This document shows positions 26,185 through 35,001 of a DNA stretch of 64,000 nucleotides, piece after piece. The notes beneath the pieces were generated by a model. The model saw only the letters and a list, made by a program, of their open reading frames with translations. It had not been told where the DNA came from and did no database searches. The stretch lies in contig OZ252110.1 in NCBI GenBank assembly GCA_965248545.1, forward strand, positions 1,426,001-1,490,000, written 5' to 3'. Made by a program: the position numbers and the translations under genes. This DNA comes from Alteromonas_E sp965248545. GTDB taxonomy: Bacteria; Pseudomonadota; Gammaproteobacteria; Enterobacterales; Alteromonadaceae. Numbering within the stretch: the stretch's first letter is position 1; each line of letters begins with the position of its first letter.

Positions 26185-28887
26185 TTAATTCTGAGGGATA
26201 GCAAATGGATTATTGTAGTATTGGCCACCTACATCAAGCCACTCAGAGATTAATTTTCGCTCTACTGGAGTCAACCATAGACTATGCGTGTTATTTTCAT
26301 CATCGAAGCGTTGAAAGAAATTGCCGCTTGCGCGCGCACCATTTGTCCTCATGGTCGGCGGCACTCTGACTGGCTCGGTCAGGGGTATGGGCTCGCCGTT
26401 AGGGTCGAGCACTAGCTCGCCGTCTTCGTCAACCAAAAAGACCGGATTGCCATTTTCATCCAATACCGGTACCTGGATATCGACCAATACACCCTCGATA
26501 ATTTCTAGCGCGTTGTCGTTGAAAAATAGCTCCCGGTAGCTGCGCAGCACATCTGGATCTTCTAGCGAAGGTTGCGCCGTCAACTCCAATTGCCCGGCTG
26601 GTACCTGAACTTCCCCTTCACTATCAGTAGTGGAGTGACAAGCAATACATGTATTGTCAGCGACAATGAGTCCATTCTCATCCGTCTCGAGTCGCGGACG
26701 CTCAAATAGGGGCTGAATATGCTCTGGGAAATTAATGGTACTGCGACACAGTGCTGTCCAATTTTGTGCACACGCTTGTGAAACCGGTAAATTGGTTCCC
26801 AATTCCGCATAGGTAAGATTGATATTAGGAGCCAGCACAGTCGTGGCTGGGTTGCTCCATATATCACTGAAAACAATATCAGGCGCCAATTTGGGTAAAC
26901 CTAATACTCGAGCATAGGTTTGCGCCATTGTTTCGCCAATATCAGTAAACAACGCCGGATTTGCCCCTGGGAATGAACCACCGTTTGTTGGTGCTCCTAA
27001 ATTTATTGACGCAGCCTCTGCATCACGACGTCCATGGGGTAATTCACTGCTGGGCGTGTGACAACCATTACAAGTTTTAACCTCGCCGGGAATCACTTGT
27101 AGCCAATTGTTGTGTCGGCTGGATATACGCTGGCCATTGGCATCGACAATGCTAATGGCAAATGGCACATTGGCAGGCACAGAAACCATCACTGAACCGT
27201 CAGGCTGAATAGGCGTGTAGCCCAAGATCTCTCTCATCAGCTGATTGCGCGAACGGCCAAACGCCGAATTGTCGAAATCCAATGTTTCATCGTCAGGTAT
27301 CGAAACACTTTTGGTGACTCGCAGAAACCGCTCGACGCGATCACCAACCGGCGTCAACTCAGGATTAGAGATAACGCTCAAACCACCCGGACTCAGGTCT
27401 TCTCCAGCGAAGTCATAAATACTACGGATATGGATTACACCGCGATTTTCTGCCACCAGGTCGTCGATGCGTTCAGGAAGCCCCGGATCAGCCGGAAACG
27501 GTCTTGACTCCATCGCGACCACTTCGGTGTAGGCAAAGCCTTCCTGAGGAATGACCAAAGGCAATTGCGTGTTTTCAGTGGGATCGTACAACCATAGCCC
27601 AAACAGCGGGGGCGCAGGTTCGTAACTAGGGTCGGCAATAATCTCTTCTGTACAGGGAACAATATCCGGTTGCGTACCTTCGGGGGCTCCGTCGGCCACA
27701 GGCTCCAAGGCTCGGCATTGGCTCCAGCTATAGACATAGCGTTCAGTACCATCCCACAGTGGGGACAGAGAACCGTAGCGACCTGCTAACGAAAAAGTGT
27801 CATTGGTGTTGATGTCCGCGCTTATAGCTGGACTTTGAGCCTCGCCACTACTGCCAGGGTTATTGAAACTAGGCGTTTGTAGGTCGGTATAACCTTGAGT
27901 GTCGATAATGGCAAAATTGCCGCCTAAAAACGCCGCTTGCATATCGGATAATGCGACCAAAACACGCTCGTCAGGCGCAATTCTAGTTTGGGTAAACTGA
28001 ACGCGTTGATCAGCCTGTTGATGGCTGTGTCGGCCATATAAGATTTCGAGATCACTACCGTCAGAATTCATCTGATACAAGTGGATTCCTTTGTCACCTG
28101 CCGCCTGATCCCAACGGCTAAAAACGACCTTTCCGTTTGGTGCCACTATGGGGTCTAAATCATGGCTTTGATTGAAGGAAATCTGGCGGATATTTGAACC
28201 ATCACTGTTCATCACATGTAACACCGACGCCGCCACATCGAGACCTTCTTCAAGGCCCGCATACTGAGGTTTTCCTTCGTCCAATAAAATGGCTTGATTG
28301 GCCCGTTGACGGGTTGAACTGAACAGAATGCGTCCATCGGGTAGATATACTGGCCCGGTATCTTCACCCGCAGCAGCCAAAGTGTCCGAATCAATAATAC
28401 GCTTGAGAGTGTCCTCTAACCGATCGTATTGCCATATATTCCAAGTTGGCTCTGGTTGTTCGTCTGAGGGTGCGAAGCGCATCGCAAACAACAGTCGAGT
28501 ACCGTCGTAAGATGCACTGAGATCTTTAACGTCATACGGCAGAATCTCGCTAGTCGCTTCACCCCCTTCATTAGCGGTGAATAAACGGTCGGTAATATTC
28601 AGTTCGACAGCAGACGTTGAAGCTCTGGATTTGATGTATAGTGCTGCACCAGGGAGAAATTCAGCCGGCTCAGCCAAGTTTCGTACGCCAGCCACTGAGC
28701 CGTTTTCAACCACACTCAAATCGCGCTTGATAAATGCAATTGGCACTTCGAGCACGACCGGATCTGGCGATTGCTCAGGCTCGGTAAGTACCGATTCCCC
28801 GCATCCGGCAACAGCAAGTACAAGCAATACTAAAATGCTTTGTTTTTGCGTTTTTCCAGATAGACCTTTTGCAATGTCCAGATTCAT
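26185..28887 (-). CDS. Beta-propeller lipoprotein with two CxxCH heme motifs (hydrazine synthase alpha-like)
   Basis: 900 residues. Lipobox LAVAGC (C29). The first half has TolB/PD40-like propeller repeats (YDGTRLLFAMRFAPSDEQP, YLPDGRILFSSTRQRANQ, VAPNGKVVFSRWDQAAGDKGIHLYQMNSDGS). The second half has CNGCH at about residue 605 and CIACH at about 746, expected to carry heme c. The combination resembles proteins annotated with the hydrazine synthase alpha middle domain, although nothing here suggests anammox. GAGGAAGG precedes the ATG. It is the first gene of the operon, 10 nt before the SH3-barrel gene. Confidence 0.82.
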   Translation of the reverse strand: MNLDIAKGLSGKTQKQSILVLLVLAVAGCGESVLTEPEQSPDPVVLEVPIAFIKRDLSVVENGSVAGVRNLAEPAEFLPGAALYIKSRASTSAVELNITDRLFTANEGGEATSEILPYDVKDLSASYDGTRLLFAMRFAPSDEQPEPTWNIWQYDRLEDTLKRIIDSDTLAAAGEDTGPVYLPDGRILFSSTRQRANQAILLDEGKPQYAGLEEGLDVAASVLHVMNSDGSNIRQISFNQSHDLDPIVAPNGKVVFSRWDQAAGDKGIHLYQMNSDGSDLEILYGRHSHQQADQRVQFTQTRIAPDERVLVALSDMQAAFLGGNFAIIDTQGYTDLQTPSFNNPGSSGEAQSPAISADINTNDTFSLAGRYGSLSPLWDGTERYVYSWSQCRALEPVADGAPEGTQPDIVPCTEEIIADPSYEPAPPLFGLWLYDPTENTQLPLVIPQEGFAYTEVVAMESRPFPADPGLPERIDDLVAENRGVIHIRSIYDFAGEDLSPGGLSVISNPELTPVGDRVERFLRVTKSVSIPDDETLDFDNSAFGRSRNQLMREILGYTPIQPDGSVMVSVPANVPFAISIVDANGQRISSRHNNWLQVIPGEVKTCNGCHTPSSELPHGRRDAEAASINLGAPTNGGSFPGANPALFTDIGETMAQTYARVLGLPKLAPDIVFSDIWSNPATTVLAPNINLTYAELGTNLPVSQACAQNWTALCRSTINFPEHIQPLFERPRLETDENGLIVADNTCIACHSTTDSEGEVQVPAGQLELTAQPSLEDPDVLRSYRELFFNDNALEIIEGVLVDIQVPVLDENGNPVFLVDEDGELVLDPNGEPIPLTEPVRVPPTMRTNGARASGNFFQRFDDENNTHSLWLTPVERKLISEWLDVGGQYYNNPFAIPQN

Positions 28888-29119
28888 TTGTACCTTCCTC
28901 TCGACCCTATGCTGTCAGCCAGCATCAGAGTTTCGATGATTCGCATTTGCAACGTAAAGCATAATGAATGACTGGAAAGAAAATAGTGTCTCAAGCTATC
29001 GACATTGCCAGGCTTTCCAGCACAATTTGATTCCAGTCTGTACACGCAGAAACACGTCGCTTCCTTAGCAAAATCACACACGGGTATCGATTCGGCAATG
29101 TTAGATTCTAGTCCCAGTA

Positions 29120-29170
29120 ATGGTTTTTCATACCTAAACGATGTTTAGTCAACGCATAACCAAAAACCAT
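29120..29170. repeat. Inverted repeat with nested dyad (possible operator)
   Basis: ATGGTTTTT (29120-29128) is repeated inverted as AAAAACCAT (29162-29170). Between them TAAAC-GAT-GTTTA forms a second dyad. The arrangement could be a regulator site or cruciform; no run of T marks it as a terminator. Confidence 0.5.
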
Positions 29171-29331
29171 ATCCATCTGTTTTTAAACACAATTTAAATT
29201 CAACTTTTGTTCAATACATTGACGATTGCACGACGGTGTCAGTAATTTGCCACGCCTTTGAGATACCTATTCCGCATGACGCGTGGAAGAAATTGAGCAC
29301 CTTCAACCTGCCCTAAACAAATGCTGTGTCG

Positions 29332-29485
29332 TTTATACCCAACACTCTGACCACCTCAATGTGGCCTCGATCTTTGATTAAGATGATAAACAATTGAATT
29401 AAATGGATTTATTAAAATCGGCACGATCTCTGTTTAATGCCATTTCAGGCCAGTTGAGCAAGCTATTGGGTGCGTTGGGTATAAA
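29332..29485. repeat. Separated 12-bp perfect inverted repeat
   Basis: TTTATACCCAAC (29332-29343) recurs inverted as GTTGGGTATAAA (29474-29485). The right copy lies in the end of the 29-codon frame. A looped operator or chance are both possible; the match is perfect over 12 bp. Confidence 0.4.
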
Positions 29486-29492
29486 AAACTAG
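29403..29492 (+). CDS. Candidate 29-residue amphipathic peptide
   Basis: A 29-codon frame starts MDLLKSARSLF, continues NAISGQLSKLL and ends GALGIKN before TAG. A stop lies directly before the ATG, so no longer N-terminus exists. Hydrophobic residues at 3, 4, 7, 10, 11, 14, 18, 21, 22 and 25 fall on one face of a helix, with K, R, N, S and Q on the other: a cationic amphipathic helix. Against it: no clear ribosome-binding site, and frames this short arise by chance. It lies about 120 nt upstream of a cytochrome operon, and no database check was possible. Confidence 0.3.
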   Translation: MDLLKSARSLFNAISGQLSKLLGALGIKN

Positions 29493-29562
29493 ACGCTAGC
29501 GCCTTCCTGGCTATTTATCGAAAGTCTCGGTAGTGCCTATAGTTTTTAGACAACACGTTGCG

Positions 29563-29590
29563 CCGCGCATCGCATGCCGCGCATCGCATG
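29563..29590. repeat. Perfect tandem duplication of a 14-bp unit
   Basis: CCGCGCATCGCATG occurs twice head to tail, ending 24 bp before the ATG of the rightward operon. It lies in the leader, and the copy number could vary by slippage. Confidence 0.75.
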
Positions 29591-29614
29591 CTTTAGCGTG
29601 TTGAAGGAGAGATT

Positions 29615-30844
29615 ATGCAGTTCTTCAATCAAGGTAATCGAAGCCCCAAAGGTCGCACAATAATCAGTGTCTGTGCACTGGCTTTGGTCATCAATCACGC
29701 TTTTGCAGGCTCGCTAGAGCAAGCCAAACGAATGCATGATCGCCTCACGGGTATTCCTGCTTCAGAACAAGTATTGCTAGCCATGCAACAGCTGGTCGAG
29801 GCGGGCGATACCGCCGCAGCGGCTAATTTGGCGATGCAGAACCCGGCTTTCTATGACGTAACGCTAAAACAGTTCGTCACCCCTTGGACCAATGAAGAAT
29901 TTGATGTTTTTGCCCCGCTAAACGACTACACCGCTTTAGTTGTCGGTCTGGTGCGCGATGACATTGACTTTCGCCAAGTATTGTCAGGTGACATCTTGTA
30001 TATAGGCGATCCTGGGTTGGGGCTCCCGGGTTATCAACCGGGCAACAATCTGCATTTCGAGGCGTTTGAGTCACAAGGCCACAGCCTGGCAACCGGACTG
30101 GTTCAGGGCACTCAGTCTAATCTAATTGGTCTACCGGTAGCCGCAACTGCAGGTGTTATGACAACACGGGCTGCTGCTAAGTCTTTCTTTAAAGACGGTA
30201 CCAACCGCGCGATGTTGCGATTTACCTTAATGAACCACTTGTGTACCGACCTAGAGGGATTAAAAGACAATACCTTACCACCGGATCGAATTCGACAGGA
30301 TTTAAGCCGCAGCCCAGGCGGTGATTCAAGGATATTCATCAACAATTGTGTGGGCTGTCACGCCGGGATGGATCCATTGGCTCAGGCTTTCGCCTATTAC
30401 AATTATGATTACAATATCGACGCTGACCCCGAAGGAATAAACGGCAGTATTGTTTACAATGATGTCGGGCAAACTGATGCGTCTACAGGTTTGCGAGTGC
30501 AGGCCAAATATTGGATTAATGCCAATAATTTTCCATTTGGATTTGCCACGCCTGATGACCGCTGGGATAACTATTGGCGAGCAGGCGTCAACCAGCTCGT
30601 GGGTTGGTCGGCGCAACTTCCTGGCTACGGTAACGGTGCCAAATCGCTTGGAGAGGAGCTTGCCAATAGTCAACAATTTGCCTCTTGTCAGGTGACCAAG
30701 GTTTTTGAGAATGTGTGTCTGAGAGCGCCTCAAGATCAACTTGACCGCGACGCCATTACGCGGATCACCCAAGGTTTTCAACAAAACGGCTATCGCTTGA
30801 AACAAGTGTTTGCCGAAAGCGCCGAATACTGCATGGGAGAATAA
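29615..30844 (+). CDS. Exported c-type cytochrome-like protein
   Basis: 409 residues. A signal peptide (IISVCALALVINHAFAG) is followed by a long helical domain without a recognised name and one heme motif, CVGCH at residues 245-249, in a context (NNCVGCHAGMDPLAQAFAYYNYD) with a possible distal Met. C-terminal cysteines (CQVTKVFENVC) may form a disulfide. GAAGGAGAG precedes the ATG. It is the first gene of a three-gene operon divergent from the envelope-machine operon and shares one base with the next gene (TAATG). Confidence 0.75.
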   Translation: MQFFNQGNRSPKGRTIISVCALALVINHAFAGSLEQAKRMHDRLTGIPASEQVLLAMQQLVEAGDTAAAANLAMQNPAFYDVTLKQFVTPWTNEEFDVFAPLNDYTALVVGLVRDDIDFRQVLSGDILYIGDPGLGLPGYQPGNNLHFEAFESQGHSLATGLVQGTQSNLIGLPVAATAGVMTTRAAAKSFFKDGTNRAMLRFTLMNHLCTDLEGLKDNTLPPDRIRQDLSRSPGGDSRIFINNCVGCHAGMDPLAQAFAYYNYDYNIDADPEGINGSIVYNDVGQTDASTGLRVQAKYWINANNFPFGFATPDDRWDNYWRAGVNQLVGWSAQLPGYGNGAKSLGEELANSQQFASCQVTKVFENVCLRAPQDQLDRDAITRITQGFQQNGYRLKQVFAESAEYCMGE

Positions 30845-33291
30845 TGATGAAGTCTATTTTCCTAGCCGTTTCAAGTTCACTATTGCTAGTCGCCTGCGGC
30901 GGCAGTGATACTCAAGTTGAGCGCAACCCAACTCCACCACCTGCTGAGCAACCCGTTGTGAATTACTCCGGACCGGCACCTTCGACGACTGACGTGCAAA
31001 ATTTTAAGTTAGCCGTTTGGGACAATCTTGCAACAGCTGATCGATGCGGGGCCTGTCACGTCCAAGGTCAACAGTCACCGGCTTTCGCTCGGAATGATGA
31101 TATAAATTTAGCCTATGCGGATATCAACGCTTATATTGATTTCAATCAGCCTAGTAATTCCAGCCTGATCGAAAAAGTGAGCCAAGGACACAATTGCTGG
31201 CTTAGCAGTGTCAACGCGTGTGTGGATATCATGACAACTTGGATTGGTGATTGGGTAAACGTTGAGCAACAGACAACCCAAATTCAATTGCAACCTCCGA
31301 CACTCAGAGCACCCGGCGCGAACAAAAATTTTCCTGTGTCACCCGGTGCATTTGCAGACACCGTTCACCCCTTATTGACGCAATATTGTGCGGGCTGTCA
31401 CACCAGCAACGCGGCTATTCCAATCGCGCCCTATTTCGCCGCGACAGATGTCATCGAAGCCTATCAAGCGGCTAAAGCAAGAATCAATCTCGGTACACCG
31501 GACGAGTCTCGTTTAGTCACCCGGTTACGTGATGAATTTCACAATTGCTGGTCAGACTGCAGCAATGACGCGGCTGCGATGGCTGCTGCCATCGCACGTT
31601 TTGCGGACACAATTGAGGTTACACAATTAGATTCCGCGCTCCTAAACTCAGCCGCTACAACCTTGTATGAAGGCACGGTTGCGAGTGGTGGTGGACGTTT
31701 CGAATCGAACCTGATCGGAAAGTGGGAATTTAAAACCGGATCGGGCAACACGGCGTTTGATACCAGTGGAGTCGAACCTTCTCTCGATTTAACCCTTAGT
31801 GGTCAATATAACTGGGTCGGCGGCTGGGGTGTTCAACTACTCAATGGCAAAGCTCAGGGCTCCACCTCCGCGAGTGAAAAAATACATGATCTAATTACGG
31901 CTACCGGGGAATTTGCCATCGAGGCTTGGGTAGCACCGGCCAATGTAACACAAGAGGGCCCAGCCCGAATCGTCAGCTATTCAGGTGGTCGAGATCGACG
32001 CAACTTTACCTTGGGACAAACACTCTACAATTACGACATGTTGTTGCGCAGTTCGAGCACCGATGGCAATGGCCTACCGGCTCTATCGACAGCAGATGCC
32101 GACGAAGATTTGCAAGCCGCACTACAACATGTGGTGGTCAATTATGATGGCATCAATGGTCGACAAATCTATGTAAATGGCGTTTTCACTGACGACGTAG
32201 ACGATACACCAGCGGGTAATCTAGCGGAATGGGATCCCAGTTTTGCCTTTGTATTGGGCAATGAAGCATCAGGTGACGTCCCCTGGGCCGGCACAATCCG
32301 TATGGTCGCAATGCACAATCGGGTACTGACGGCTGATCAAATCGAACAGAATTTCGAGGTCGGCGTTGGGCAAAAGTTCTTCCTGATGTTTGCAATAAGC
32401 GACTTGATCAACATCAGTGACGCATATGTTGTATTTGAAGCAAGTCAATTCGATAGCTTCAGCTATTTGCTTAGCGAGCCTTTCTTTATCAGCCTCAATG
32501 ATGGCGCAATCATCGATGGCATCGCGTTGGAAGGCATGCGCATAGGGGTTAATGGTCGAGAGACCAACTCGGGTCAGGTGTTTGCTCCGTTAAAAGCGGA
32601 ACTATCTGCCGTCAACTATTCGCCGGTGACGGGGCAAACACTCTCACCTCAAGGCACGATCATTGCGCTTGAGAAAGGTCCAGAGCAGGATGAGTTTTTC
32701 CTGACGTTCGATCGACTTGGCGACCAAACCTATGTGCGGGTTCCTGCAGAGCCGCCAGTACCGGCACTGCCCATTGATTTGCCAGCCCAAGCAGATATTG
32801 GCGTGCGTAATTTCGCTGAAATCAATGCCAGTATGGCCGCACTAACCCAAGTGTCATCCAATCAGAGTGACGTCAGCAGTACTTTTCAAGCGTTGCGCCA
32901 ACAATTGCCGAGCGTCACCGATATGGGAAGTTTCCTGGCGTCCAATCAAATGGCCGTCACCCAGCTTGCTATTCGTTACTGCGACACGTTGGTAGAAGAC
33001 ACTGCGTTGCGAAATACGTTTTTTCCAGATTTCAACTTTAACGGACCTGTCGCAAACGTATTTGATGACGCAGGCAGAGATGCGCTTATTGTGCCGTTGT
33101 TGGACCGCATGATTGGTCAAGGGATTGCTTCTCAACCGTCGCGCAGTGCGGTGAGTGCGGAAATCAACCAACTGATTAATCGACTTACGGCTTGTTCTGC
33201 AAGCAATACTTGCTCGAGTGACGTGACACTTAATGTTGCCAAGGCCAGCTGTGCAGCGGTGCTTGGTAGTGCTGTAGTACTGATTCAGTAG
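30844..33291 (+). CDS. Diheme lipoprotein with LamG/concanavalin-like domain
   Basis: 815 residues. Lipobox LLLVACGGSD, then a Pro-rich linker. Two cytochrome c motifs, CGACH (68-72) and CAGCH (182-186), each followed by paired cysteines (HNCWLSSVNAC; HNCWSDC). From about residue 290 a LamG-type jelly roll is visible (LIGKWEFKTGSGNTAFDTSG, FAIEAWVAP, HVVVNYDGINGRQIYVNGVF). The C-terminal third is unrecognised. The lectin-like domain suggests binding to a glycan or surface polymer, with hemes for electron transfer; both are inferences from fold. Confidence 0.78.
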   Translation: MMKSIFLAVSSSLLLVACGGSDTQVERNPTPPPAEQPVVNYSGPAPSTTDVQNFKLAVWDNLATADRCGACHVQGQQSPAFARNDDINLAYADINAYIDFNQPSNSSLIEKVSQGHNCWLSSVNACVDIMTTWIGDWVNVEQQTTQIQLQPPTLRAPGANKNFPVSPGAFADTVHPLLTQYCAGCHTSNAAIPIAPYFAATDVIEAYQAAKARINLGTPDESRLVTRLRDEFHNCWSDCSNDAAAMAAAIARFADTIEVTQLDSALLNSAATTLYEGTVASGGGRFESNLIGKWEFKTGSGNTAFDTSGVEPSLDLTLSGQYNWVGGWGVQLLNGKAQGSTSASEKIHDLITATGEFAIEAWVAPANVTQEGPARIVSYSGGRDRRNFTLGQTLYNYDMLLRSSSTDGNGLPALSTADADEDLQAALQHVVVNYDGINGRQIYVNGVFTDDVDDTPAGNLAEWDPSFAFVLGNEASGDVPWAGTIRMVAMHNRVLTADQIEQNFEVGVGQKFFLMFAISDLINISDAYVVFEASQFDSFSYLLSEPFFISLNDGAIIDGIALEGMRIGVNGRETNSGQVFAPLKAELSAVNYSPVTGQTLSPQGTIIALEKGPEQDEFFLTFDRLGDQTYVRVPAEPPVPALPIDLPAQADIGVRNFAEINASMAALTQVSSNQSDVSSTFQALRQQLPSVTDMGSFLASNQMAVTQLAIRYCDTLVEDTALRNTFFPDFNFNGPVANVFDDAGRDALIVPLLDRMIGQGIASQPSRSAVSAEINQLINRLTACSASNTCSSDVTLNVAKASCAAVLGSAVVLIQ

Positions 33292-33301
33292 GAGAACGAC
33301 T

Positions 33302-34963
33302 GTGAAAAGACAGCATAGAAATTCCACATCCAAGACCTACAGTTTTGCCCGGCGCACGCAAACAAAACGGCACTTTTTAGATGCTCCACTGGATCCGAAT
33401 GCACCGCTCAAGCTAAACGATCACGCCCGCCCAATGACTCGGAGAGACTTCATTTCACAAGGATTCACCGCGGGTATGGGCGCAGTTGTCGGTTCGTCAC
33501 TATTTAGTATGTTCGCCGCTCCCCGCAAAGCTTATGCAGACTTATCCCCTGATCTGGAAGCCTTAAAATCACAGTGTGGGATCGCAACGCAAGGTGCAGG
33601 CAAGATTCCGTTTATCGTGTTCGACCTGGCGGGTGGCGCCAACATTGCGGGCTCCAATATTCTCATTGGCGGTCAAGGTGGTCAGTTAGACTTCCTTAGT
33701 ACGCAAGGTTACAGTCGTCAAGGATTACCGGGAGATATGCTACCCAGTATCGCCAATCCGGATACCGGATTGAGTGATTTCATCAATAATGAACTTGGCC
33801 TTGCATTCCATAGTGACAGTGCGTTTCTGCGTGGCATCTTGGATAAAGTTGCGGTCACAAATCGCGTAAATATCAATGGTGCCGTTATTCCCGCTCGTTC
33901 GGAAAATGATACCGGCAACAATCCCCACAATCCTATGTACGGTATATACCGCAGCGGCGCAGACGGCTCGTTACTGAGCTTAATTGGTTCCAGAACGAGT
34001 GATTCTGGAGCTAATTCAATGGCACCGTTTAATATGATTGATAGTGCAGTCAGACCCACCAAAGTTGATCGACCATCTGATGTTACTGGATTGGTGGATA
34101 CTGGCGACCTCGTTGGTTTGCTCAGCCAACAGGATTCTGTTGCGGTAATGGAGTCTATTCAGCGCATTAGTGATATGAAGCTTGGTCAAGTGAACACCCA
34201 GATCACCACTGACGATGTGTTAAAAGATTTGGTCCGCTGTGGCTACGTTAAAAGTGCAGATATCACCGATCGGTTTGGTGATCCAAGTACCCTAGATCCG
34301 GCCAGTGATCCGGTAATCGTGGGAGAAAATGGTATTTTTTCCGCGGCAGAATTTGAGAATGACAGAGAATTCCAAAAAACTGCATCGGTAATGAAACTGG
34401 TTATGAACGGTTTTGCCGGCGCTGGCAGCATCACAATGGGCGGTTACGACTATCACGTCGGAAATCGTGCCACCGGTGAAATACGTGACTTACGCGCTGG
34501 GCGATGCATGGGGGCGTGTCTTGAGTATGCCGCTCGATTGGGTGTACCGCTAATGCTCTACGTATACAGCGACGGCTCCGTGTTCAGCAACGGTGCGATT
34601 GACGATTCTGTTGACGGTAGAGGTAAAGGTGAATGGACGGGCGACAACTCCTCTACGGCTGGTTCGTTTTTCCTTGTCTATAACCCGAATGGAACGCCGC
34701 AACTGCTTGGTGCCACTCCCGAAATGCAGGCTCGTCATCAACAAATCGGCTTCATGCGTTCGGACGGTTCGGTTGAGACAGCGGCGACTCCCGCTGCCAA
34801 CAATGTAAACCTACTCGTCGAAACAGTGATACTGAATTACCTTGCACTCCACGGGGAGCAGGCCACATTTGAACAATTATTCCCTGCACACGGGTTAGGC
34901 AACGCAGCATTAATGGACTCTCTAACCGCGTTTGAGCCTATCGTCAACGGCACGATAGGCTAA
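33302..34963 (+). CDS. Tat-exported protein, DUF1501-like
   Basis: 553 residues, GTG start with AGGAG eight bases upstream and 10 nt after the preceding stop. A twin-arginine signal lies unusually far in: MTRRDFISQGF (about 45-55), then a hydrophobic stretch to KAYAD (about 80). The mature sequence starts with VFDLAGGANIAGSNILIGG and contains NPHNPMYG and GGYDYHVGNRATGEIRDLRAGRCMGACLEYAARLG, reminiscent of the DUF1501/sulfatase-like fold. It was folded, perhaps with a cofactor, before export. It completes the operon with two cytochrome-like proteins. Confidence 0.72.
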   Translation: MKRQHRNSTSKTYSFARRTQTKRHFLDAPLDPNAPLKLNDHARPMTRRDFISQGFTAGMGAVVGSSLFSMFAAPRKAYADLSPDLEALKSQCGIATQGAGKIPFIVFDLAGGANIAGSNILIGGQGGQLDFLSTQGYSRQGLPGDMLPSIANPDTGLSDFINNELGLAFHSDSAFLRGILDKVAVTNRVNINGAVIPARSENDTGNNPHNPMYGIYRSGADGSLLSLIGSRTSDSGANSMAPFNMIDSAVRPTKVDRPSDVTGLVDTGDLVGLLSQQDSVAVMESIQRISDMKLGQVNTQITTDDVLKDLVRCGYVKSADITDRFGDPSTLDPASDPVIVGENGIFSAAEFENDREFQKTASVMKLVMNGFAGAGSITMGGYDYHVGNRATGEIRDLRAGRCMGACLEYAARLGVPLMLYVYSDGSVFSNGAIDDSVDGRGKGEWTGDNSSTAGSFFLVYNPNGTPQLLGATPEMQARHQQIGFMRSDGSVETAATPAANNVNLLVETVILNYLALHGEQATFEQLFPAHGLGNAALMDSLTAFEPIVNGTIG

Positions 34964-34969
34964 TCAAGG

Positions 34970-35001
34970 CTAACGCTCTTGGCAAGGACCATGAGCGTTA
35001 G
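34970..35001. terminator. Stem-loop between the rightward operon and the amidohydrolase
   Basis: CTAACGCTC and GAGCGTTAG form a perfect 9-bp stem around a 14-nt loop at a convergent junction, reaching into the amidohydrolase stop codon. No T-run is present, so it is a possible bidirectional terminator only. Confidence 0.45.

Larger units (their letters stand above)
28888..29614. promoter_or_regulatory. 727-bp divergent regulatory region between two cytochrome-bearing operons
   Basis: No standard gene fits. It must hold promoters for both flanking operons. Visible structure: a 9-bp inverted repeat with a nested dyad, a pair of 12-bp inverted sequences 130 bp apart, a 29-codon frame, and a perfect 14-bp tandem repeat close to the rightward start. 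These are listed separately. The region looks AT-richer than its neighbours. Confidence 0.6.

Noticed and set aside
26185..28887. Hydrazine synthase / anammox function
   Set aside because: Only the propeller-plus-CxxCH layout is similar; no other anammox gene is present, and the host is an aerobic gammaproteobacterium.
29332..29485. Insertion-sequence remnant bounded by the 12-bp inverted pair
   Set aside because: No transposase frame and no target-site duplication are visible.
29577..29614. Tandem 14-bp units as a CRISPR or integron site
   Set aside because: Only two direct copies with no spacer; simple duplication explains them.
30326..30805. 159-codon antisense frame inside the cytochrome-like gene
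   Set aside because: The sense strand has signal peptide, CVGCH motif and operon spacing; the antisense protein has no structure.
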